A program made the translations under genes and the position numbers. From Actinoplanes subtropicus (GTDB lineage Bacteria; Actinomycetota; Actinomycetes; Mycobacteriales; Micromonosporaceae), in the NCBI RefSeq assembly GCF_000721705.1, contig NZ_JOJL01000052.1, forward strand, positions 1-42,165: 42,165 bases of DNA, read 5' to 3'. Position 1 is the stretch's first letter. Each line of letters opens with the position of its first letter. The notes under the pieces were generated by a model, which worked only from the letters and a program-made list of their open reading frames with translations, did no database searches and was not told where the DNA came from. This document shows, one piece after another, positions 29,455 to 39,363 of the stretch.

Positions 29455-29470
29455 ACCGAATCGGTTCGAT
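29455..29470 (-). promoter_or_regulatory. Shared operator at the GH54-GH29 promoter
   Basis: On the minus strand ATCGAACCGATTCGGT, differing from the perfect palindrome only near one end. It begins 4 bp after the -10 box, covering the predicted start site. Confidence 0.65.
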
Positions 29471-29474
29471 ACCC

Positions 29475-29503
29475 AACATAGAGTCGTATCTATTTCAAGT
29501 CAA
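29475..29503 (-). promoter_or_regulatory. Promoter of the GH54-GH29 operon
   Basis: On the minus strand TTGACT (29503-29498), 17-bp spacer, TATGTT (29480-29475). It overlaps the divergent promoter region of the oxidoreductase gene. Confidence 0.6.
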
Positions 29504-29511
29504 GCGAGTGC

Positions 29512-29517
29512 TAGGGT
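29512..29517 (+). promoter_or_regulatory. Candidate -10 box for a near-leaderless oxidoreductase mRNA
   Basis: TAGGGT ends 7 bp before ATG 29525, so transcription would begin at or next to the start codon. The same hexamer is the -10 of the LarA-like gene. No good -35 is visible. Confidence 0.35.
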
Positions 29518-29524
29518 GCGGCTC

Positions 29525-30574
29525 ATGATCCCGGCCGCCCGCTTCGCTCCCGCCGTCGTACCGCCCGCCGAGCGGGGGATCGACACCGTCACCCGGGTCG
29601 CCGTCGTCGGCACCGGCCCCTGGTGGGGACTTCAGCACGCGCAGACCTTCGCCGGCCGGCCGGACACCCGGCTCGTCGCCGTGGTGGGCCGCGACCCCGG
29701 CCGCACCGCCGCCCGGGCCACCCCGCTGGGCGCGACACCCTACGTCGACCTGGACGAGATGCTCGCCGCGGAGTCGCCCGATCTCGTCGCGGTCTGCCTG
29801 CCCAACGAGGGACATTTCGAGCCCACGCTGCGGCTGATCCGAGCCGGCGTCCCGCTGCTGGTCGAGAAGCCGCTGACCTTCGCGGTGAGCGAGGGACGGC
29901 AACTGATCGCCGAGGCGCGCCACCGCGACCTGTTTCTCGCGATCAATTTCAATCACCGGTACGCCCGGCCGGTCCAGCTGGCGGCGGCCGCGATCGCGCG
30001 GGGCGACCTCGGCGAGCCGGTGTTCGCGACCTGGCGGTTCGGTGGCGAACCGGGCACGAGCGCCCACCCGTACGCGAATCTGATCGAGACCCAGTGCCAC
30101 GGCTTCGACATGCTGGAACACCTCTGCGGCCCGATCGACTCGGTGGCCGCCCAGGTGACCGGCGATCGGGCCACCCTGGCCGTCGCGCTGCACTTCGCCT
30201 CGGGTGCGGTCGGCACCCTCCTGGGCAGCTACGACTCGTCGTACACCTATCCCGGCACCCACCTGCTGGAGGTCAACGGCACCCGGGGCCGGGTCCTGGT
30301 CGAGGACACCGTGCGGCGGTACACGTTCAACCGGGCCGGCGACGAGACCGCCCAGGTGTGGCAGGCGGGCTACTTCAACGACACCGACCGCGACTTCCAC
30401 GCCACCTTCGACCGCCATCTCGACGACCTCCTCCCGGCGCTGCGCGAGGGCGGCGCTCCCCCGGTCCCGGCCACCGCCGGGTTGCGCGCCCTGCTGCTGG
30501 CCGAGGCGGTGATCCGCTCGGCCGAGACCGGCCGGCGGGAGGCCGTGCCCGACGACGAGGCACCGGCCCGCTGA
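29525..30574 (+). CDS. Gfo/Idh/MocA-family NAD(P)-dependent oxidoreductase
   Basis: 349 residues from ATG 29525 (GTG 29516 is an alternative). The Rossmann start is VAVVGTGPWWGLQHAQTFAG, with VVGRDPGR after the second strand. The EKP motif (LLVEKPLTF) and INFNHRYARP follow, then the C-terminal substrate domain with ETQCHGFDMLEHLCGP, whose His lies at the expected catalytic place. Family members oxidise or reduce sugars and inositols at secondary alcohols in the cytoplasm. It is divergent from the GH54-GH29 operon, whose promoter it overlaps, so it may catabolise a sugar released by those enzymes (arabinose, fucose or galactose); this is inference. Confidence 0.9.
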   Translation: MIPAARFAPAVVPPAERGIDTVTRVAVVGTGPWWGLQHAQTFAGRPDTRLVAVVGRDPGRTAARATPLGATPYVDLDEMLAAESPDLVAVCLPNEGHFEPTLRLIRAGVPLLVEKPLTFAVSEGRQLIAEARHRDLFLAINFNHRYARPVQLAAAAIARGDLGEPVFATWRFGGEPGTSAHPYANLIETQCHGFDMLEHLCGPIDSVAAQVTGDRATLAVALHFASGAVGTLLGSYDSSYTYPGTHLLEVNGTRGRVLVEDTVRRYTFNRAGDETAQVWQAGYFNDTDRDFHATFDRHLDDLLPALREGGAPPVPATAGLRALLLAEAVIRSAETGRREAVPDDEAPAR

Positions 30575-30705
30575 CCCCGCGCCACGGCCGGCCGGCGCTA
30601 CCGTCGCGCCAGCCTGGCGCGTGCGCGGCCGATGCCCTGCCGGTCTCGACCCCACCCACCGTCGGCGGCCGGCTGGTGCACGGCGCCGAAGCGAGCGTGG
30701 GAGGT

Positions 30706-30742
30706 CCCCGTGCCGGGCGCGCGTGACTCGCCCGGCACGGGG
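30706..30742. terminator. Strong bidirectional terminator between convergent genes
   Basis: A perfect 14-bp GC stem (30706-30719 with 30729-30742) and a 9-nt loop, lying between the oxidoreductase stop (30574, +) and the GH10-CBM2-GH62 stop (30758, -). Confidence 0.75.
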
Positions 30743-30757
30743 TGGGAGGGGGCCGGC

Positions 30758-33079
<2,322 letters not shown>

Positions 33080-33142
33080 TTACCTCTCGGGGATGTGGTG
33101 GGGACGGTGCTCACCAGAGATAGGCCCGGGCGCCGGGACCCG

Positions 33143-33168
33143 GATAACAAAAATCGGAGAACCGGTTC
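33143..33168 (-). promoter_or_regulatory. ECF-type promoter candidate, or GAACCGGTTC operator
   Basis: On the minus strand GAACC (33168-33164) and GTTATC (33148-33143) are arranged AAC-N16-GTT, the shape of many ECF sigma promoters. The element starts inside the sigma gene stop codon and points at the GH10-CBM2-GH62 gene. GAACCGGTTC (33159-33168) is also a perfect palindrome close to the shared operator core, so repressor binding is an alternative. Confidence 0.4.
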
Positions 33169-34699
33169 AGTCCGCCCAGGGACCGCGGATCCGGAAGGAG
33201 CTGTCGGCACGGAAGCTCGCGGTGCCGACGTTGTAACGCAGCAGGAGGTGGCCGCCGGTCCAGGTCAGGAACTGGTTGGCGTAGTTGTGCGATTCCAGCA
33301 TCACCGCCCCGGCCGCCGCGCCCGGTTGCGGGCAGAAAGTGGCGTCCTGCCGGAAAAGCTCGGTGTCTTCCAGCCGGTGGGTGTAGGTGTGCAGCTCCCA
33401 GTGCCTCAGGTAGCGGCCGTCCAGGGTGCGGAACGAGTAGCAGCGGGCGTCCGCCAGCCCGGCGACGGCGACGAAGGTGGCGCGCCGCCGGGTCCCGGCA
33501 TCGCCGGCCGCGCCGACGTCGGTCAGCCTGGCCTCGTCGCCGGCGCCGCGGCCGGCGCCCGCGGCGGCGGTGAGGTAGCCGCCGAGTACCGATTCCAGGG
33601 ACAGCCGCCGGTCCGGCGCCAGCACCGCGGCCGGCGGTGCCGTACGGGAGGGTGCCGGGTTCGCCGCCCGGCTCGGCGACCCGGTGCCCGCCGGTGCGCG
33701 GGTGGCCGCCGGCGGGGCGGGCGCGGCGATCGGCGCCGGATCATTGTGCTGGTAGAGGACGGCGGGCACGGCCACCGCCGCGACCGCGGTGACCGCGACG
33801 ACGGCGGCGACCGGATGCCCGCCGAGCAGCTTGGCGAGAATCAGCTTGCCGCCCCACGACGCAGCCGGCGCCCCGGCCGAGGTCGCCGTCCCGGCCGCCA
33901 CGGTCTTGGCGAGCCCCGGCGGAACGACGAGCAGGGCGGACCCGGCGAGCAGCCGGTCGGCCGGGATCCGGGCCGGAGCGGTGCGGCCGCACACCGGGCA
34001 GGCCCGGGTGTGCCGGATGAACCGCTTACGCCAGACGGATCCCGGTTTGCCGTCCCACTTCCGGGCCGCCTCCGCCAGCCCCGCGCACCGCGACCGGTCG
34101 GCGAGCGCCGCCACCACGGCGCGGGCCAGCTCGAGTTGTTCACGCATCCGCTGGATCCGCACGGCCGTGTGCGCGACGCTCAGGCCGAGGGCCGTCGCGA
34201 CCTCGGCCCGCCGCATCCGCCCGGCCGTTTCCTGCCACCACAGCGACAGCACCAGCCGATCGCCGGGATCCAGCCATTCCGTCGCCTCGGCGACCTCCCG
34301 GCGTTGCTCGGACACGTCGAGCCGCAGCAGCGACATGTCCTCGACGGCGGGCACGGCGTCCGGCACCTCGAGTTCCTCGTCCAGCACGACGGTCCGCTCC
34401 GAACGGATCCGCCGCCGCTGCCGGTACTCGACCACCCGCCGTACGGCGATGGACGTCAGCCAGGCACGGAAACTCGCCGGAGCGCGCAGCGCCGGCAGAT
34501 CACGGACCGCCCGCAACATGGTCTCCTGCACCACGTCGTCCACGTCCGCGTGGCGGCCCAGCGCGCGCCCCACGATGGTGTAAACGAGCGGCAGATGAGC
34601 CGCCACCAGCTCATCGAGGGCCTCGCGGTCGCCGCCCTGCGCCGCCACGACCAGGGCAACCCCGCCGTGGACGGCCTCGTCTCGCTCGGTCGCCTCCAT
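33167..34699 (-). CDS. ECF sigma factor fused to a membrane helix and extracellular AbfB (CBM42) domain
   Basis: 510 residues. Residues 20-95 are sigma region 2 (LVAAHLPLVYTIVGRALG, DVDDVVQETMLRAVRDL, RAWLTSIAVRRVVEYRQRRR) and 135-195 sigma region 4 (DRLVLSLWWQE, RRAEVATALGLSVAHTAVRI). HxxxCxxC at 230-237 resembles the zinc motif of anti-sigma factors. One membrane helix (about 296-316) and an Ala/Pro linker follow. The last 145 residues are an AbfB beta-trefoil, with repeats FRTLDGRYLRHWELHTYTHR, QDATFCPQPG, LESHNYANQFLTW and FRADSSFRI. AbfB binds arabinofuranose branches. Topology predicts sigma inside and lectin outside: a one-protein sensor. ECF groups with carbohydrate-binding extensions are known in actinobacteria, so check novelty. 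It adjoins an arabinoxylanase gene. Confidence 0.88.
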   Translation of the reverse strand: MEATERDEAVHGGVALVVAAQGGDREALDELVAAHLPLVYTIVGRALGRHADVDDVVQETMLRAVRDLPALRAPASFRAWLTSIAVRRVVEYRQRRRIRSERTVVLDEELEVPDAVPAVEDMSLLRLDVSEQRREVAEATEWLDPGDRLVLSLWWQETAGRMRRAEVATALGLSVAHTAVRIQRMREQLELARAVVAALADRSRCAGLAEAARKWDGKPGSVWRKRFIRHTRACPVCGRTAPARIPADRLLAGSALLVVPPGLAKTVAAGTATSAGAPAASWGGKLILAKLLGGHPVAAVVAVTAVAAVAVPAVLYQHNDPAPIAAPAPPAATRAPAGTGSPSRAANPAPSRTAPPAAVLAPDRRLSLESVLGGYLTAAAGAGRGAGDEARLTDVGAAGDAGTRRRATFVAVAGLADARCYSFRTLDGRYLRHWELHTYTHRLEDTELFRQDATFCPQPGAAAGAVMLESHNYANQFLTWTGGHLLLRYNVGTASFRADSSFRIRGPWAD

Positions 34700-34707
34700 C
34701 GCTGAGC

Positions 34708-34730
34708 CACCTTAGGGTCACGTCCGGTTC
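34708..34730 (-). promoter_or_regulatory. Possible ECF-type promoter of the sigma-AbfB gene
   Basis: On the minus strand GAACCGG (34730-34724) followed at AAC-N16 by GTGG (34710). It repeats the GAACCGG of 33168-33162. Transcription would begin next to ATG 34699. Autoregulation is inferred; the -10 is imperfect. Confidence 0.3.
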
Positions 34731-34744
34731 TCCGCCAGCCGTAC

Positions 34745-35485
34745 TCAACTCAGATCCACGTCTCCGAAGTCCGAGGTGACGTTCTCGAGATGGGGCAGCC
34801 TGCGGAGGACGGCCAGCAGCCGTTCGTCCGGTTCGCCGGGAAGACTGAGCTCGGTGAGGGCGGTCAGCTCGCCGAGCCACTCCGGGATTTCGGTGATCTC
34901 GTTGCCCCACAGGCCGAGCCGCCGCAGGCCGGTCAGGCCGCGGATCCACCCCGGCACGGCGGTCAGCCCGTTGCCGGAGAGCTCCAGCCGGGTGAGGCCG
35001 GTGAGCTGCCCGAGGGTGTCCGGCAGGCTCCGCGGGTCGTCGCTGAACCAACTGTGGTACAGGTTCAGCTCGTCGAGGCGGGTCAGGTTGCCGACGCTCT
35101 CCGGGAGCCGCTCCGCCCGCGTGTCGACGAGGGTCAGCCTGGTGAGCCGGGTCAGCCGGCCGAGAAAATCCAGGGATCCGGACTCCAGGCTGTTCTCGCT
35201 GAGGTCGAGCGCCCGCAGCCCGGCGAGGTCCCCGATCACCTCGGGGACCTCGTCGATCTGGTTGTGCGTGACGTCGAGCTCGGCCAGTCGGTCGAGTTCG
35301 GCAAGCCAGGCGGGCAGGTCCTCGATGACGTTGTCCCGCAGGTCGAGCGATTCGAGGTGGGTGAGCCGACGCACGGCGTCCGGCAGTTCGCCCAGCCCGC
35401 ATCGGGACAGGTCCAGAACCGGTGACCGCGTGGCGTACGCGCTCCGGATCCGTTGGGTCGCGCTGCTGGTGCCGCCCTCGTTCAC
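34745..35485 (-). CDS. Leucine-rich-repeat protein
   Basis: 246 residues from GTG 35485, with a weak ribosome-binding site. About eight LRR units run nearly end to end, e.g. LESLDLRDNVIEDLPAWLAE, LAELDVTHNQIDEVPEVIGD and LTRLELSGNGLTAVPGWIRG. The LxxLxLxxNxxxxLP pattern is the bacterial 'ROCO/plant-like' 23-residue type. No signal peptide or membrane helix is seen, so it should be cytoplasmic and act in protein binding. It lies 18 bp downstream of the GH3 gene and 45 bp upstream of the sigma-AbfB gene on the same strand, suggesting a role in controlling that sigma factor. No direct evidence for this is visible. Confidence 0.87.
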   Translation of the reverse strand: MNEGGTSSATQRIRSAYATRSPVLDLSRCGLGELPDAVRRLTHLESLDLRDNVIEDLPAWLAELDRLAELDVTHNQIDEVPEVIGDLAGLRALDLSENSLESGSLDFLGRLTRLTRLTLVDTRAERLPESVGNLTRLDELNLYHSWFSDDPRSLPDTLGQLTGLTRLELSGNGLTAVPGWIRGLTGLRRLGLWGNEITEIPEWLGELTALTELSLPGEPDERLLAVLRRLPHLENVTSDFGDVDLS

Positions 35486-35503
35486 CCGCGCATGGTAGCG
35501 ACG

Positions 35504-38500
35504 TCACCCGGTGGCGACGGCGAAGACGTGCATCACGTTGCCGGGGAGCACGCCGTCGTTGACGTTGGGCAGTTGCAGGTAGCGGACCGTCTTCCCGGCC
35601 CGCAGCGCCACCGAGGTGTAGTACAGGCTCACCGTCTGGTTCTGCCGGCCGCCGCCGATGTTCAGGTAGGGCATCGTGGTCACGATGTCACCGCCAGGGG
35701 CCGGCGAATTCGCCCACCAGTCGGCGAAGCTGAGCGTGAACGACTGGGTGGTGCCGTCGGTGTAGACGATGGTGGCGTTGCCGGAGGCGGTCCCGTACAC
35801 CCCGGTGCCGAGCAGGCCGAGCTTGCTGCCGGAGCCGGCCACGGGAATCACCTGGCCGACCGCCTTGACGTTGTCCGGCGTGCCGGGCGCCGACCGCGGC
35901 CAGGTGAAACTGAGGCCGTCGTGCGTCACCGTGGCACCCGGGGTCACGCTCGGCGTGCCGGCGGCCAGGGCTTGCGCGGAATACGTGGCGCCGTTGCCGT
36001 CGATGTCCCCGGCGGTCGTTCCGTCGTCGCTGACCGCCACGTTGTTGAACGCCGCGGTGAACGACGGGTACGGCAGGGCCACCGACCGGCTGTCCTGCGA
36101 GCTGCCCCGCCCGTTCACATCGCCGAAGGTGACCTGTGCGGTCAGCGGATAGGTCCCGGGCCCGGCGTCCGCCGGTGCGCTCACCTGCCAGCCGACGTGG
36201 ACCGTCTGCCCGCCGGGCACCCGGGCGAAGGTCGTCGGTGAGGTGGGCCGCACGGTCCATCCGTCCGGTGCGTTCAGGGCGACGGTGACGTCGTGCAGCG
36301 GCGGCGCGCCGGCCGGGTGGGGCAGTTCGGCCGTGACGGTGGACGCATGGCCCGGCTCGGCGATCGACGCGGAGTTCATGGTGAACGGTTCGGTCACCGC
36401 GACGGGCACCGAGCCGGTGACGCCGTCGACCGTCACGCTGACCGTCGCCACGCCGGTGGCGACCGCGGTGACGAGGCCGTCCCGGCTGACCCGGGCGACC
36501 TTCGGGTTGCTGCTGCGGTAGGTGAGGCGCGCGTGCGTCAGATCCGCGAAGGTCTGGTCGCTCTTCGTGGCCTCGACGATGCGGGTGGCCCGCACATGCT
36601 CCCCGGCCTGCGGCGTGTCGTCGGCGATCCACGGGTTGTCGCCGGTCAGGTCGAGCCGGTCGCCCGGGGCGAACACCACGCGCGTGGGCTGCACGCTCAC
36701 CGTCCGCAGGCGCGGGGTGGCGTCGGCGGTCACCCGCACGGCGCCCCGCAGCGCCGCGGTCGCCGAGTCCGGACCCACCGCGAAGTCGTACCGGCCGCGG
36801 AGGACCTCCTGCCGGCGGCCGCCCGGGTTCCAGACGGAAAGCTGCCGCAGCGGAACGGCCAGCGTGACGCGTTGCGACTCGTGCGGCGCCAGCTGCCGGG
36901 TCTTGGCGAAGCCGGCCAGCCGCTCGCGTGGCGACTCCTGACCACTACCGGTACCGCCCGGCGTGGAGACGTACAGCTGGGCCACGGTCGCCCCGGCGGT
37001 CCGGCCGGTGTTGGTGACGGTGAAGGAGACGCGCACGGTGTCGTCGCCGGTGGCCCGCCGCCGGTCGATGCGGAGACCGCGGTAGGCGAAGTCGGTGTAG
37101 CTCAGGCCGAAGCCGAACGGGTACGTGGGGACCCCGGTGAAGTACTGGTAGGTGCGGCCCAGGCCACCGGTCTGCGACGGCGTCAGACCGTAGTTCGTCA
37201 TGGCCGGCAGCTGGCTGTCGTCGGCGTACCAGGTGAAGGTCAGGTGCCCGCTCGGGTTCTGCCGGCCGAACAGCACGTCCGCGAGGGCCGTGCCCTGGCT
37301 CTGGCCGTTGTAGCCGCTGAACACGATGGCCGGGAAGGCCGAGCGGAGGTCCTGGATCGCGACCGGGCCGTCGGCCTGCAGGGCCAGCGCCGTGCGCGGG
37401 TTGCCGATCGCCGTGACCTGGTCGATGAGGGAGCGGTAGTTGCCGGGCAGGGCCAGGCCGGCACGGTCCTTGTCCTCGCGCGCCACGTTCTGGTCGGTGC
37501 CGGCCATGACCACGACCAGGCCGGCCGACTTGATCGCATCGGTGGTGCGGGCGGCGCAGGCGGCCGGCGTCGTGGCCGTGGTGGAAGTGCCACAGGCGTC
37601 GTAGACGATGCCGGCGTCCGGATCGACCGCGTGCACCGCGTCGGTGATGCCCTGCACCGCGGTGACCCGGTGGGTCGGCTCACCGGAGTACCCGCCCAGC
37701 GTGGTCGTGCCGGCCAGGTCACCGACGATCACCACATTGTGCAGGGTGGCCGGGTCGGCCGGGAGCAGCTTGCGGCCGCTGCCGGGCACGGTGTCGTTCT
37801 TCAGCAGCACCAGGGAGTTGTCGGCCACTTCCGTCGCCAGCTGTTGGTGCTGCGGGCTCTCGATGACGTCCTTGGTGATCCGGGTGTACGGCACCTGGGC
37901 CGGCGGGTCGAACTCGCCGGTCCGCATCCGGACGGTGAACACGTGCACCAGGGCGTTGTCGAGGACGCCTTCGCTGAGCACGCCGGCCTCGATGGCCTCC
38001 TGGATGTTCTCCAGGGTGTACTCGCCGCCGGTGCAGTTGAGCTGGGTGCCGGCCCGCAGCGCATACGCCTGGGCGCCGGCCGGACCGGAGACCCGCTGAC
38101 CGGTCGTGGCGTTCGCCCACGTGGTCTGGCCGCCGGTGGACGTGGTGGTCCAGCCCGGCGGTGCCCAGTTGTGGCTGCTCGGCAGGTAGATGTCGCCGAC
38201 CGCGCCGCAGTCGGAGGTGGTGTAGCCGGTGAACCCGTAGGTGCGTTGCGCCAGCAGGTTGGCGGTGTAGGTGTCGGCCGGCGCCGGCGTGCCGTTGATG
38301 GCGTTGTACGAAGTCATCAGCCCCGACACGTTCGCGTCCGCGATCAGGCCGGCGAACTGTGCCGTGTAGTAGTCCCGGATGTTCGTGTCGGTGGTGTCCG
38401 AGCTGCCCGAATGCCGGGTGTCCTCGACGTCGTTGAGGGCGTAGTGCTTGGCCGTCGCGGCGACCTTCAGGTACCGCGAGGTCGCCCGCCCCGTCGGTGT

Positions 38501-39143
38501 CTGTCCCTGGTAGCCGTCGACGAACGCGCCGGCCATCCGGGAGACGAGATAGGGGTCCTCGCCGAAGGCCTCGTCGGTACGGCCCCAGCGCGGGTCGCGG
38601 TCCATGTTCACGGTCGGGGCCCAGTACGTCAGCATGCCGTACGCGTTCCGGTCCGGGCCGATGTTGTTCTGCCCGACGCCCCACAGCGACTTGTCGAGGA
38701 ACCCGCGGGGCCTCGTCGGAGATCGCCTGGGTCTCCCGGTACACCAGCCGGGGGTCCCACGACATGCTGCTGGCCAGGTTCGTCGGGAAGCTCGTCGCGT
38801 GCACGCCGCCGGTGACGCCGCCGTGTTCGGAGTTCCCGCCGAGCAGATTGATCCCGTGCTGTCCTTCGCTCCAATAGGTGTACTGCTGCACGCCCAGCCG
38901 CGGGATGGCCGGCGCGCTGTTGGTGTGCAACTGGGCGACCTTCTCCCGCAGTGTCATCCGGGAGACCAGGTCGGCCGCTCGCTCCTCGAACGAATAGCGC
39001 GTGTCCCGGTAGATCGGGAGCGCGGACGCGGAGGACGGGGCCGCGATCGCGGCGGCGGGCTGCCAGGCGCCGGCCGGCACGGCCGGGACCAGGGCGGGGG
39101 CCAGCGCGGCGGCCAGGATTCGGGCAGCAAGCTTCGTTCGCAA
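35504..39143 (-). pseudogene. GH3 beta-xylosidase/beta-glucosidase, one-base frameshift
   Basis: About 1210 codons from TTG 39143 (GGGGAGG 5 nt upstream; signal peptide RTKLAARILAAALAPALVPA). The frame runs through TYWSEGQHGINLLGG and ETQAISDEA and then shifts at a GGGG run (38707-38710, plus strand). Removing one G restores RGFLDKSLWGVGQNNIGPD and the rest. Downstream are YWAPTVNMDRDPRWGRTDEA, nucleophile Asp in TTSDCGAVGD (the SDC form common in xylosidases), the second GH3 domain, a fibronectin-III-like domain, a Big_2-like domain (about VSVQPTRVVFAPG), a NEW3/NPCBM-associated domain and a C-terminal beta-sandwich. It is either a true loss of function or a sequencing indel; the intact rest favours a recent event or an error. 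Confidence 0.85.
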
Positions 39144-39187
39144 CGGAACCTCCCCGCTCGTCTTCTCGGCGGCGGGACACAGGCCCA

Positions 39188-39203
39188 CGCGAACCGATTC
39201 GAC
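39188..39203 (-). promoter_or_regulatory. Shared operator at the GH3 promoter
   Basis: CGCGAACCGATTCGAC on the plus strand; the 12-bp core CGAACCGATTCG is identical to the perfect copy at 20104-20119. It starts 5 bp past the -10 box of the minus-strand promoter. Confidence 0.65.
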
Positions 39204-39208
39204 TCCCG

Positions 39209-39237
39209 AACGTAGGACCGCGCCCGGCTCCCGTCAA
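39209..39237 (-). promoter_or_regulatory. Promoter of the GH3 gene (and possibly LRR and sigma-AbfB)
   Basis: On the minus strand TTGACG (39237-39232), 17-bp spacer, TACGTT (39214-39209), the same layout as the GH54 promoter at 29475-29503. Confidence 0.55.
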
Positions 39238-39254
39238 GAGACGGACATCGATGC

Positions 39255-39307
39255 TTGCGCTCCCCGGCGCTCGGCGAGGATGCTGTCGGGCGTCACCGAA
39301 TCGTTCC
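39255..39307 (+). promoter_or_regulatory. Weak promoter and degenerate operator before the beta-propeller gene
   Basis: TTGCGC (39255-39260), 18-bp spacer, GATGCT (39279-39284), then ACCGAATCGTTCC (39295-39307), which resembles the shared operator with one base missing. The arrangement matches the other promoters but each element is poor. Confidence 0.3.
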
Positions 39308-39363
39308 CCGCGGCGACGTCCTGGGAGGCGCCGGCTCGCCGCCGCGATCGCCGGGAGGCCCTC

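Noticed and set aside
36293..38815. 840-codon plus-strand open frame over the GH3 gene
   Set aside because: Antisense to clear GH3 motifs, and repetitive Arg/Val/Gly composition.
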